NCBI RefSeq assembly: GCF_013112245.1
Contig: NZ_WVRN01000001.1
Coordinates: 562,501 to 626,500, forward strand
Length of the DNA stretch: 64,000 bases
Source of the DNA: Ruegeria sp. HKCCD4315
GTDB lineage: Bacteria; Pseudomonadota; Alphaproteobacteria; Rhodobacterales; Rhodobacteraceae
Reading direction: 5' to 3'
The notes below the pieces were generated by a model. The model did not search any database. It saw nothing but the letters and a program-made list of their open reading frames with translations, and had not been told where the DNA came from. Shown here one piece after another: positions 10,080 to 18,927 of the stretch. A program made the translations under genes and the position numbers. The stretch's first letter is position 1; the number at the start of each line of letters is the position of its first letter.

Positions 10080-10094
10080 TTCAGTTTTCCTGAA
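10080..10094. promoter_or_regulatory. Candidate operator between LysR and aldehyde dehydrogenase operon
   Basis: TTCAGTTTTCCTGAA is a perfect 5-bp inverted repeat (TTCAG/CTGAA, 5-base spacer) beside the LysR start. A second AT-rich dyad (AAATT/AATTT) lies near 10102-10117. Either could be part of the regulator's binding region; this is inferred from position and symmetry only. Confidence 0.35.
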
Positions 10095-10176
10095 GTTTGG
10101 TAAATTTATTTGAATTTGACTGATATGGCCCCAAAAGTCCATTCTCGGGCAAACTTTCTTGAACTTGAGGCCCGTC

Positions 10177-11622
10177 GTGACCAACCTGAATCTCATCGCT
10201 GGCGAATGGCTTGCCGGTGAAAGTGAAATCGAAAACCGCAATCCGTCTGATCTGAGCGACCTGATCGGCCATTTCGCACAAGCCAGTGCGGATCAGCTTG
10301 AGGCGACACTGGACCAGGCGCGCATCGCGCAAGCCGAATGGGCCGCTTATGGGCTGGAACGCAAGCAGGCCGTGTTGATGAACATTGGCAACGAACTGAT
10401 GGCCCGCGCCGAAGAGCTGGGCACTTTGCTCAGCCGTGAAGAAGGTAAACCCTTTGCAGAAGGGAAGGGCGAGGTCTATCGCGCCGGTCAGTTCTTTACC
10501 TATTATGCAGCTGAATGCCTGCGTCAGATCGGCGAGAACGCGGATTCCGTACGTCCTGATATCGAGATTGACGTGCGCCGCGAGGCGGTTGGCGTTGTGG
10601 CCGTTATCAGCCCGTGGAACTTCCCGACCGCGACGGCTTCGTGGAAAATCGCGCCGGCGCTCTGCTATGGCAATGCGGTAGTCTGGAAACCCGCCAACAT
10701 CACGCCTGCCTCTGCCGTGGCCCTGACCGAGATCATCAACCGTCAGGATATTCCCAAGGGCCTGTTTAGTCTTGTCATGGGCTCGGGTCGATCCATTGGG
10801 CAACGGCTGGCGGAAAGCCCGAAGGTGAACGCCATCTCGTTCACCGGATCGGTGCCGGTGGGCAAGGGCATTGCAGCAGCTGCCATCCAGAACCTGACCA
10901 AGGTGCAGATGGAGATGGGTTCGAAAAATGCGCTGGCCGTGATGGACGACGCCGACCTCGACCTTGCCGTTTCGTTGGCATTGGGTGGCGCATTTGGGGG
11001 AACCGGTCAGAAATGTACCGCCTCATCGCGGCTGGTGGTTCATGCTGCTGTGCATGACGCGTTTGTCGAGAAACTGGTCTCTGGTGCTCAGGCGATGAAA
11101 GTCGGTCACGCGCTGGAAGAGGGGACTCAGATGGGCCCTGTCGTCAGCGCGCAGCAACTGGCCGAGAACCTGGCCTATGTCGATCTGGGCAAATCTGAAG
11201 GGGCTGAACTGGCTTGCGGTGGACAGCGTTTGGAGATGCCGCATGATGGGTATTACATGAGCCCCGGCGTGTTCCTGAACACCACCAACGACATGCGCAT
11301 CAACCGGGAAGAGATGTTCGCGCCATTGACCTCGGTCATCAAGGTCGACAGCTATGATGAGGCTTTGGCAACGGTCAACGATACCTATTTCGGTCTGACC
11401 TCGGGCATCGTCACGCAAAATCTGGCCCGCGCCACACATTTCCGGCGCAATGCACGCACCGGGGTTGTGACGGTAAACCTGCCCACAGCGGGCACGGATT
11501 ATCATGTACCCTTTGGCGGGTGTGGTGACAGCTCTTATGGCCCACGTGAACAGGGCAAGGCTGCGGCCGAGTTCTACACGACGGTCAAAACCGCATATAT
11601 CAGCGCCGGAAAGCCGATCTGA
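10177..11622 (+). CDS. Aldehyde dehydrogenase family protein
   Basis: A 481-residue NAD(P)-dependent aldehyde dehydrogenase, full length for the family. Visible motifs are the nucleotide-binding SPWNFP region, FTGSVPVG, the general-base Glu in MEMGSKN, and the catalytic Cys in GQKCTASSR. The start is taken as GTG 10177, six bases after GAGG; a TTG at 10159 gives a slightly longer protein. It resembles semialdehyde dehydrogenases (2,5-dioxovalerate or succinate semialdehyde type), but the substrate cannot be fixed. It is the first gene of a tightly packed five-gene plus-strand operon and shares TGATG with the next gene. Confidence 0.92.
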   Translation: MTNLNLIAGEWLAGESEIENRNPSDLSDLIGHFAQASADQLEATLDQARIAQAEWAAYGLERKQAVLMNIGNELMARAEELGTLLSREEGKPFAEGKGEVYRAGQFFTYYAAECLRQIGENADSVRPDIEIDVRREAVGVVAVISPWNFPTATASWKIAPALCYGNAVVWKPANITPASAVALTEIINRQDIPKGLFSLVMGSGRSIGQRLAESPKVNAISFTGSVPVGKGIAAAAIQNLTKVQMEMGSKNALAVMDDADLDLAVSLALGGAFGGTGQKCTASSRLVVHAAVHDAFVEKLVSGAQAMKVGHALEEGTQMGPVVSAQQLAENLAYVDLGKSEGAELACGGQRLEMPHDGYYMSPGVFLNTTNDMRINREEMFAPLTSVIKVDSYDEALATVNDTYFGLTSGIVTQNLARATHFRRNARTGVVTVNLPTAGTDYHVPFGGCGDSSYGPREQGKAAAEFYTTVKTAYISAGKPI

Positions 11623-12596
11623 TGCGGATCGACGGGCTGCAATTCGCCAACTGGTCCGAAAAGATCTTTCGGCAATTGCGCGAAGGGGGCGTGGACGCGA
11701 TCCACGTCACCATCGCCTATCACGAGAATTTCCGCGAGACGGTTCTGAACTTTGAGAAATGGAACCGCTGGTTCGAACAATACCCGGACCTGATCATGAA
11801 GGGTCAATGGGCCAGCGACATTGACACGGCGCGGGAAACCGGGCGCACAGCAGTGTTCTTTGGGTTTCAGAACCCATCGCCCATCGAAGATGACATCGGC
11901 TTGGTCGAAATCGTGCATACACTGGGCGCGCGATTCATGCAGCTGACCTACAACAACCAATCGCTTTTGGCGACAGGCTGCTACGAGGCCGAAGACACTG
12001 GGATCACCCGCATGGGGCGTCAGGTGATCAAGGAAATGAACCGGGTCGGGCTTGTCGTTGACATGAGCCATTCAGCCGACCGGTCCACGATCGAGGCGGC
12101 CGAGCTGTCCGAGCGTCCGATTGCGATCACCCACGCTAACCCGTTTGATTGGGCCCCGGCCCTGCGTAACAAACGCTACGAAGTAATACGTGCGGTGACT
12201 GAAAACGGTGGGATGTTGGGGTTTTCGGTCTATCCTCATCACCTGAAGGACAAGTCGGACTGCACTCTTGAAAGCTTCTGCGAGATGATTGCGCGGACGG
12301 CTGAGAAATACGGAGCGGAACATCTGGGGATCGGTACGGATCTGTGTCAGGATCAGCCCGACAGCGTTGTCGAATGGATGCGGGTTGGCCGTTGGTCGAA
12401 GCAGATCGACTATGGCGAGGGGTCGGCAAGTAACCCCGGATTCCCCCCGATGCCGTCCTGGTTTCAGGACAATCGGGACTTTGGAAACATCGAATCCGGG
12501 TTGCGAGCGACCGGTCTGAACGATGAAGAAGTGGCCGGTATCATGGGTGAAAACTGGTACAGGTTCTTTGCCGAGAACTTCGGGCCTCAAGGGTAG
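11622..12596 (+). CDS. Membrane-dipeptidase-like protein (peptidase M19 fold), degenerate metal site
   Basis: A 324-residue protein of the M19/renal dipeptidase amidohydrolase family. The overall order is right: RIDGLQFANW at the start, GFQNPSPIEDDIG, DMSHSADRST, ITHANPFDW and a C-terminal MGENWYRFF motif. The usual N-terminal H-x-D pair and the bridging Glu are not seen (IDGLQ and GFQN are in their places), while both later histidines remain. It may therefore not be a standard dipeptidase. It resembles the M19-like protein that I recall beside glycine betaine/dimethylglycine genes in Pseudomonas (PA5396), which also lacks these residues. Its ATG overlaps the preceding stop codon. Confidence 0.85.
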   Translation: MRIDGLQFANWSEKIFRQLREGGVDAIHVTIAYHENFRETVLNFEKWNRWFEQYPDLIMKGQWASDIDTARETGRTAVFFGFQNPSPIEDDIGLVEIVHTLGARFMQLTYNNQSLLATGCYEAEDTGITRMGRQVIKEMNRVGLVVDMSHSADRSTIEAAELSERPIAITHANPFDWAPALRNKRYEVIRAVTENGGMLGFSVYPHHLKDKSDCTLESFCEMIARTAEKYGAEHLGIGTDLCQDQPDSVVEWMRVGRWSKQIDYGEGSASNPGFPPMPSWFQDNRDFGNIESGLRATGLNDEEVAGIMGENWYRFFAENFGPQG

Positions 12597-12600
12597 ATGA

Positions 12601-14289
12601 ATGGAAAAACTGACGCAGACACAGATCGAAAGACGAGACCCGGCCACAGTTATGCGGCTGTCGCGGTTGGGTTCTTTGCATCAGTGTCGGCTGAGTTTCA
12701 TGCGGCAATTGACCCGCCGAATGGCGCGGGAAAACTGGTCGTTCACACGGCCTGTCTTTGACATTGACGCCAATGGTGTTGGTCGGGCGGTCTATACCGC
12801 TCAAGGGCCGGATCGGACTTATTCGCTGGTGGCCTTTGCTCATGACTTGCCACCGGAACAACGGTCGGATCGGGTGATTGCCGAAGCGTGGGATGCCACC
12901 TTTGCTTTGTTCGACGGCATCCCGACCGAGGCCGACATTGACCGCCTTTCCCAAAACGTACCCCTGCAAGAGGCCGGGCGGGTGAGCGAAAGCGAGCTGT
13001 CCTTGTCTCGTGCCAATCGCTCGGTCCGCCTTTGGGACCATGTTGTGAAATCCTTGGCCGCAGGCCAGCAGCCGGATGTAGAGCAGATCTATCAAGTTGG
13101 GTACCTGATGCGGACAACTGCTGTATATGGCTCGGGCAAATTTGGCGCGGCGGATCGGGAAAAAGTTGCTGACCGGCCCGAGACGCAGGCCCCGTTTCAG
13201 GTCGAGATGCTATCGGTCTTTCTGACCCGAGCGTTTGTGCGGGATCTGGTGCAACACATGGCGAATGTCCAAGGCGGCGATAAAGCGGCGACTTTGGACC
13301 CAGAAATTTCCCGCTGGCTGGGGATTGGTAACTCCACCGGGCTTGGCATGGCACCGTTCATCGTCAACCACCCGGTTCTGTTCAACAACTGGATCATGGT
13401 ACGGGAAGAAGCGATTGCGCGGGTTCGGTCTGCGGAAGTTGCCAGCGACGCCGAGATCGCGCGGTTCCGCGAAGTTTTCGAACGCAGCCGACTGTCGGTT
13501 TCGTGGTGGCGATCTGAACATCAGATACAGGTCAAAAAGCTCGAGGCGTTGAAGGCCGACCTGTTGTTGATCTCCGAGTATCTGAGCCAAGATGATTTGA
13601 CCGCAGATCGACCGTGGAATCGACTGGTGGACTGGTCAGAAACCGCGCTTAGCGAGGAAGGTCAGGAGTTGCTGGCGTCGCTGATCCTGGAGCCTTATGG
13701 CGATTTGGTGGACGGGCTGGCTTCGTGCATGGCAGATACCCGCTCGCAGGCGTTTGTGATAGATGGAACCATGCCTATCGGGGCAGTCCGTGATCTTATC
13801 CGGGAAACATATGCCTGGGCTTTGGATCTGGATTGGGACGTCCGCGAGAATTGCGCGCGGGCGTGGTATGTTTCTGAAGAAAAGCTGGAACCCCGCATGG
13901 GGGAACGGTTTGATGAACCCATTTCTGACTATGAACAACCTCTGGCCCCGGCGCGGGATGCAGCGGCTGCCTATGACGCGCTGGGCGGGTGGGAAGACAC
14001 CAAGCCCGTGGCCGAATTTCTGCTGCGCCACCCGGAACATCGCCACACGATCCGGCGCGTTCAAATGACCCCATCCGCACCCTATGGCGAAATCCGGGAT
14101 AACACGATTGGGTCAAAGGTGCTGCCTATCGACATGCTGCGTGCAAAGCTGTCATTCTTTGGGGCAACCCATTTTGACCCCCGTTCGGATCGATGGGTGC
14201 GAATCTGCATGTATTCCGGTGCGCCGTACCCGGAGGAGCTGACTTCTGAAAACGCGGATCTTTGGGTATACCCGCAGGAACCAACATGA
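12601..14289 (+). CDS. Conserved protein of unknown function, 562 residues
   Basis: I do not recognise a characterised family. The protein is 562 residues, soluble by appearance, with no signal peptide or membrane segment. Notable segments are GIGNSTGLGMAPF followed by a conserved-looking VNHPVLFNNWI near residues 240-265, an Arg- and Trp-rich N-terminus, and an aromatic C-terminal end with WVRICMYSGAPYPEELTSE. The Gly-rich stretch could be a binding loop, but that is guesswork. It starts four bases after the M19-like gene and its stop overlaps the DUF3726 start (ATGA), so it is made together with both. The context suggests an enzyme or enzyme subunit of a catabolic pathway. Confidence 0.8.
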   Translation: MEKLTQTQIERRDPATVMRLSRLGSLHQCRLSFMRQLTRRMARENWSFTRPVFDIDANGVGRAVYTAQGPDRTYSLVAFAHDLPPEQRSDRVIAEAWDATFALFDGIPTEADIDRLSQNVPLQEAGRVSESELSLSRANRSVRLWDHVVKSLAAGQQPDVEQIYQVGYLMRTTAVYGSGKFGAADREKVADRPETQAPFQVEMLSVFLTRAFVRDLVQHMANVQGGDKAATLDPEISRWLGIGNSTGLGMAPFIVNHPVLFNNWIMVREEAIARVRSAEVASDAEIARFREVFERSRLSVSWWRSEHQIQVKKLEALKADLLLISEYLSQDDLTADRPWNRLVDWSETALSEEGQELLASLILEPYGDLVDGLASCMADTRSQAFVIDGTMPIGAVRDLIRETYAWALDLDWDVRENCARAWYVSEEKLEPRMGERFDEPISDYEQPLAPARDAAAAYDALGGWEDTKPVAEFLLRHPEHRHTIRRVQMTPSAPYGEIRDNTIGSKVLPIDMLRAKLSFFGATHFDPRSDRWVRICMYSGAPYPEELTSENADLWVYPQEPT

Positions 14290-14915
14290 ATTTTTCGCTC
14301 AACGAGATGGAAGCAACCGCAAAACGGGCCACCCGTGGCGCGGGCTATTCCTGGGGCCAGGCCGAGGAGGCGTCGAAGGCGGCCCGCTGGCTGTGCGTGC
14401 AGGGGCTGGACGGGGCGGGGATTTTGTCCTTGTTGTTGGAGCAGGGGCTGGCTTCGGATCCGGCAGCGCATCGCCCTGGGCAGATTAATTGCCTCTGGCA
14501 AGGCAAAGAAGCGTTGTGTCCCTTGTCTGCGGGGCCTTTGTTGTCTGATGCGGCCCACTTTCTGAAAACGGGCCCAATTGAGATGCGGAACGTCGCAGTG
14601 CCCGCCTTGATGCTGCCGTTTGCGCGTCATGCCGCGCGCATTTTGAATGAAGCGCTGACGATTGAGATCGACACGGTTCAGGGTGTCGTGGGCGAGGATT
14701 GGCTCATGGCCCCGGACAGTTTGCCAAAAACGGCCCACACGGTCGTGGTTTCCCGAGGCGGTGCGCCGATCACAACACGTGAACAAGAGACGCGCGCCTA
14801 TCCTGACCCACAGGATTGGGACACACTGAACCGCTTTGCCCACCGCACCTATGCCCCCGCAACCGAGGAATCCCGCCTGCTGGGTGCAGGGTCCGGGCTT
14901 TCTGACAATGATTGA
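14286..14915 (+). CDS. DUF3726 domain-containing protein
   Basis: A 209-residue protein recognised as DUF3726 from its start (MNFSLNEMEATAKRATRGAG) and the YSWGQAEEASKAARWL segment. Function is unknown. No signal peptide or membrane helix is seen. Its ATG overlaps the stop of the 562-residue gene by four bases, and the Ldh-family gene starts 12 bp after it. The constant pairing suggests that it works with the 562-residue protein, perhaps as a small subunit. The longer frame from 14262 is rejected in favour of the coupled ATG. Confidence 0.82.
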   Translation: MNFSLNEMEATAKRATRGAGYSWGQAEEASKAARWLCVQGLDGAGILSLLLEQGLASDPAAHRPGQINCLWQGKEALCPLSAGPLLSDAAHFLKTGPIEMRNVAVPALMLPFARHAARILNEALTIEIDTVQGVVGEDWLMAPDSLPKTAHTVVVSRGGAPITTREQETRAYPDPQDWDTLNRFAHRTYAPATEESRLLGAGSGLSDND

Positions 14916-14927
14916 AGAGACGCCAAA

Positions 14928-15935
14928 GTGACCGATACACAAACCCTGACCCTTGCTGAGATCGAAGACCTGTCTTTCCGCGCGCTCGTAGCGGCTGGCA
15001 CATCCAAAGAAAATGCCCGCCCGCTGGCGCAGGCCACAGCGGCAACCGAGGCCGATGGCGTTGCAAGTCACGGGCTCGCCTATATCCCGATCTATTGCGA
15101 GCATGTGCAATGCGGCAAGGTCGATGGTTTAGCGGTTCCCGTTCTGTCACGCCCCAAACCCGGTGTCGTGGCGGTTGACGCCGCAACCGGCTTTGCGCAT
15201 TCGGCCATCGACACAGGGTTTGAGGTCCTGATCCCGGCGGCCCGAGAACAGGGCGTCGCGGTTTTGGCTATTAAAAACAGCTATAACTGTGGCGTTTTGG
15301 GCTACCACACCTATCGGCTGGCCCAGGCAGGGCTGGTGGGGCTGGGGTTCACCAACGCCCCCGCCTCGATCGCACCGTCCGGCGGGTCGAAGCCTGTGGT
15401 GGGCACCAATCCTTTTTCCATTGCCGCGCCCGGTCCCGATAGTGAACCCGCCCTGCTGATCGACCAGAGCGCCAGTACCATCGCCAAAAGCGAGGTCATG
15501 AAACATGCGCGTGAAGGCAAGCCAATCCCGGTGGGATGGGCCTTGGACGCAGACGGCAATCCAACAACCGATCCTGAGGTTGGATTGAAGGGATCCATGG
15601 CACCGTCGGGTGGATACAAGGGTGTCGGTGTGGCTCTGATGGTAGAGCTTATGGCGGCGGCTCTGACAGGTGCCAGTTTGGGCATCAACGCATCCCCGTT
15701 TTCAGGAACTTTGGGCGGCCCCCCGAAGACAGGTCAGTTCTTCATTGCGATTGATCCAAGCGCGACGACGTCGAGTGGGTTTGAGACTGGGATTGCCGAA
15801 TTGGTCGGCGCGATCCGTGCTCAAGAGGCTGCGCATTTGCCCGGTGACGGCCGCAGTGCGAAGCGCCAGATCGCTCGTAAATCGGGCGTCGCAGTCAGCA
15901 AAGCCACGCTCGACAAGATATCAAAATTTCTGTGA
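14928..15935 (+). CDS. Ldh-family (malate/L-lactate/sulfolactate type) oxidoreductase
   Basis: A 335-residue NAD(P)-dependent dehydrogenase of the LdhA/YlbC family, which is unrelated to the Rossmann lactate dehydrogenases. The family SHG motif (VASHGLAYIPIY), the NSYNCGVLGYHTYRLA segment with its catalytic His, and the C-terminal GGYKGVGVALMVELM segment are clear. Members reduce 2-oxo acids or cyclic imino acids such as delta1-piperideine-2-carboxylate, so the substrate here is open. It starts with GTG after a GAAGAGA site and is the last gene of the plus-strand operon, facing the MttB-like gene 123 bp away. Confidence 0.9.
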   Translation: MTDTQTLTLAEIEDLSFRALVAAGTSKENARPLAQATAATEADGVASHGLAYIPIYCEHVQCGKVDGLAVPVLSRPKPGVVAVDAATGFAHSAIDTGFEVLIPAAREQGVAVLAIKNSYNCGVLGYHTYRLAQAGLVGLGFTNAPASIAPSGGSKPVVGTNPFSIAAPGPDSEPALLIDQSASTIAKSEVMKHAREGKPIPVGWALDADGNPTTDPEVGLKGSMAPSGGYKGVGVALMVELMAAALTGASLGINASPFSGTLGGPPKTGQFFIAIDPSATTSSGFETGIAELVGAIRAQEAAHLPGDGRSAKRQIARKSGVAVSKATLDKISKFL

Positions 15936-16058
15936 CGTGCGCTCGAACGGCCCTTGGGGCGCGGCTTTCTTAAATCGGATGCGCCGCGTTTCAACTGCGT
16001 TTGATATAGCGCTGCAAATACCTCGACCTTTAAGTTGGGCCTAAGAGTTTCACCAACG

Positions 16059-17594
16059 TTACCGCAGGTCCCTTACGGGAAAATGTTGCCGTATCGCCTT
16101 GTCCATGTCTTCAGGGATATGCGTAGGGCTTGGGTTGGCAAGCAGTTCTTGCGTGCGCAGTCGGGCCCGTTCGAGGACATCTTTATCAGGTGCCTCAGAC
16201 CACTCCTGCGGCGTTCTGCGGTCCGCCATCGCCGGGTAGAAATAGTCGCTTTCCATTCGGTTTATGGTCTGCGCGTGACCCAAAAAGTGCCCCGGTCCTC
16301 CGACGCAAACATCGCGGATGGTTTCAAGTGACAATGTGTCTTCCGATACTTCGAACCCGCGGGTCGCCCGCATCACTGAACCAATGAGGTCATTGTCCAA
16401 TACGAAACTTTCGAGCGATGCGCCAAGAAGCGAACCGTACATTCCTGCCGCTTCGTAGACCAGATTTGCGCCAGCAAGTGAGGCCAGAAGTTCCGTGTAT
16501 CCCTTTTCGTACCCAGCTTGAAAATCAGGGAGTTTGCTGTCGGTCATGCCAGCGCTGACAGCGCATGGGATATCATAGTGGCGCGCCATTTGTGCGCAGG
16601 CGGCCATCAGCAAACCTTGCTCGGCGGACCCTCCGGACATGGCCCCGGTCCGCAGATCACTGACAAATGGCAACGCTCCGAAAGTGGCTGGGTGACCGGG
16701 GTTCAGCAGGTTGACATAGACAATCCCGGCCAGGACCTCGGCGGTTTGTTGCGCCACGGCCCCGGCCAATGGGGCCGGGCTGGTCGCACCAGCCTGACCG
16801 GCCGCGACAAGCTTGAGCGGAATACCGTGCCGTGCCGCACATTCGATCACACCAAGTGCTTCTTCGGCGAATGTCAGCGGCGGGACGATAAAGCAGGTGG
16901 ACACGCAAACCGGCGGTCGTGCACGCAAGGCATCGGGCCCGCCCATGAGAAGGGCAAGCATTCGGACAGCCTCTTCCATGACGTCTGGCGATCCAAAAGA
17001 CGTACCTGTGGGTTTGCTTGTTCCTTTCAGACAGGCGTAGAGCGTATTGAGGTCCATTTCACGCGGGTCCGCAATGTCACGCGCGACAACAGTGCGTTGG
17101 AACATATGGATGTTCGGCAGTTGTTCAGCCAAGCGCGCCATGTCGTATAGGTCGCGCAGAGTTGTGTCGCGTATTTTGCCTGTTTGACTGTCTATCATGT
17201 GGACGGCAGCACCCGATGTGCCGAAATGCGTTCGCGACGAAGAGGGGTCGATGTCATTTGCGGGATCCAGACCGCAGAGTTTGAAGCCGCGGCCTGCAAT
17301 CTGAAGGGTCTTTCGAACCATTGCCTCAGGAAACAACAAACGCCCGTCATCCGTCAGGGACCCACCTGCTGAACATAGTGTTTCGATGCATCGCGGCGTC
17401 GCGCCTTTCACGCCAATTTCTTCGAGAATACGCATGGCAGTGTGATCGACCATTTCAATCTCGGCCTGGGTGAGGGGCGCATATTGCCCGCCCTCAATTC
17501 CAGGCCAGATCGCGCGTGTCGGCCCAGACCCGGCCCCATCGTTTCTCGCTTGGTGTCGCGCCGCACGGCCACCTGATCGTCTACGCTGGTTCAT
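16059..17594 (-). CDS. MttB-family (trimethylamine methyltransferase-like) protein, non-pyrrolysine
   Basis: A 511-residue member of the MttB superfamily. The open frame is uninterrupted, so there is no in-frame amber (pyrrolysine) codon as in trimethylamine-specific MttB. Non-Pyl members characterised in other bacteria demethylate quaternary amines such as glycine betaine, carnitine or proline betaine, passing the methyl group to a corrinoid protein. Recognisable parts are the QAEIEMVDHTAMRILEEIGV start, GTSFGSPDVMEEAV and SGGSAEQGLLMAA. No corrinoid protein gene is nearby. The ATG at 17594 has an AAGGGA site and overlaps the end of the MmgE/PrpD gene by 14 bases; the frame to 17645 is less likely. 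Confidence 0.88.
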   Translation of the reverse strand: MNQRRRSGGRAARHQARNDGAGSGPTRAIWPGIEGGQYAPLTQAEIEMVDHTAMRILEEIGVKGATPRCIETLCSAGGSLTDDGRLLFPEAMVRKTLQIAGRGFKLCGLDPANDIDPSSSRTHFGTSGAAVHMIDSQTGKIRDTTLRDLYDMARLAEQLPNIHMFQRTVVARDIADPREMDLNTLYACLKGTSKPTGTSFGSPDVMEEAVRMLALLMGGPDALRARPPVCVSTCFIVPPLTFAEEALGVIECAARHGIPLKLVAAGQAGATSPAPLAGAVAQQTAEVLAGIVYVNLLNPGHPATFGALPFVSDLRTGAMSGGSAEQGLLMAACAQMARHYDIPCAVSAGMTDSKLPDFQAGYEKGYTELLASLAGANLVYEAAGMYGSLLGASLESFVLDNDLIGSVMRATRGFEVSEDTLSLETIRDVCVGGPGHFLGHAQTINRMESDYFYPAMADRRTPQEWSEAPDKDVLERARLRTQELLANPSPTHIPEDMDKAIRQHFPVRDLR

Positions 17595-18927
17595 TTGAAT
17601 ATCCCTTGAATAACGTGGCACTGTCCTGTGCATCAGGCCATGCAAGAAGGCCGTTGAATGCGCGTTCCGGTTGTCCTGTGAGCGCGGTGTATTTTGCGGC
17701 CAGTTGTGCGTTGGTCATCGGGTTTTGCGATGCGCCAAGCGGAAAAGCGCAGGCTTCCGAAACTGCGCTCCCGTCATTAAATTCTATGCGCAGCAGGTCA
17801 GGTTGATCGGGGTCATAGTTGAGGTTCGAGTTTCGTGCGGGTTCGGCTGTCACACGCGTTAGTTGGATCAACCTTGAAACAGCAGGTGATTTCCAGAACG
17901 CGTCTTCGCTGTCTGATAGCGTAAGGTTCCCTGAGGCCAGAATTTGACCGACGCAGGCTGGGATTGAGAACAAGGCTTCCGCGCGTGACTTGGGGTGATT
18001 GAACGGCAATATCTCGGCGTGGAAGTCAGGCAAGCGGGTATCAATCGCGGTGATGCCCCCAAACCTTCCGTTAACCGCCGGGCGCAGGTTTATCGCAGCG
18101 GTCATCAGCCGATGTGTATACCCGCAAGAGGGCCAGGGTTTAAGGACAAGGCCATATTCACCCAAAGCCCAAGGCGATCCCATTTTGCCCATCGCGGCGT
18201 TAAATACAGATGGATCGTAGTTTCCTTGAAGCCCGGCGAAGCCTCGCGCATGATCCAGAACGTGCGGTTGGCCCGTCACGCCTTGCGCTGCCAACACAGC
18301 TGCTTCCAAGCCATTCCGTGCCGCCCATCCGGCTTGCAACGGTTTTGTGTTTGACCCGAATTGCAGCGTGTATCCTGACGCAGTCGAGGTTGCCAACGAC
18401 AGGGCGTGCGCAGTCTGATCCGCCGATAGGGCCAGCAGGCGCGATACCGCCCCGGCAACGCCGATCGTGCCCAATGTAGCCGTGGAATGGAACCCACGCG
18501 CATAGTGATCCAAGCTCACGGCTTCGCCAAGGCGCATGATGATTTCGGTGCCAACTGCATAAGCCGCCAACAGCTCTGCCCCGGTGGTGCGGCGAAACGT
18601 ACTGGCCGCGAGAAGGGCGGGCAGCAACACCACGGTAGGATGCGAGTTCCCCGGCTCCTCCCAATCATCCAGATCCCAGGCATGACCAGCGATCGCATTG
18701 ATCTGAGCGGCAAAGAGCGCGCTCAGGGTCTGGTTCGTGCCAAATAGTGGGCAGGGGCCTGCGCCAAACCCGCCCAAGGCCCGGGTCGCGCGCATGACAA
18801 CTTCGCTTGTCGACCCGGCGAGGATGCATCCAAAGCAGTCGGCGATTGCCGGGGCAATCACTTTGCGTAGATCAGGCGGGGGAACTGCATGGACTGCAAA
18901 CTGCGCCAGCCGGGAAATTGCGGTCAT
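17581..18927 (-). CDS. MmgE/PrpD family protein
   Basis: A 448-residue protein of the MmgE/PrpD family, which includes 2-methylcitrate dehydratase, cis-aconitate decarboxylase and other lyases or isomerases of carboxylic acids. The early GHAWDLDDW segment (the family's D-D motif), SHPTVVLLPALLA, and GFHSTATLGTIG are diagnostic, and the KPWPSCGYTHRL region forms the active-site part. The ATG at 18927 overlaps the stop of a 45-residue ORF by four bases. Substrate unknown. Confidence 0.88.
   Translation of the reverse strand: MTAISRLAQFAVHAVPPPDLRKVIAPAIADCFGCILAGSTSEVVMRATRALGGFGAGPCPLFGTNQTLSALFAAQINAIAGHAWDLDDWEEPGNSHPTVVLLPALLAASTFRRTTGAELLAAYAVGTEIIMRLGEAVSLDHYARGFHSTATLGTIGVAGAVSRLLALSADQTAHALSLATSTASGYTLQFGSNTKPLQAGWAARNGLEAAVLAAQGVTGQPHVLDHARGFAGLQGNYDPSVFNAAMGKMGSPWALGEYGLVLKPWPSCGYTHRLMTAAINLRPAVNGRFGGITAIDTRLPDFHAEILPFNHPKSRAEALFSIPACVGQILASGNLTLSDSEDAFWKSPAVSRLIQLTRVTAEPARNSNLNYDPDQPDLLRIEFNDGSAVSEACAFPLGASQNPMTNAQLAAKYTALTGQPERAFNGLLAWPDAQDSATLFKGYSNEPA

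Noticed and set aside
10081..10803. A 240-residue minus-strand frame
   Set aside because: Antisense to the aldehyde dehydrogenase gene and without recognisable domains.
16059..17594. Pyrrolysine-containing trimethylamine methyltransferase
   Set aside because: The frame is uninterrupted to its normal length; no internal amber codon is read through.
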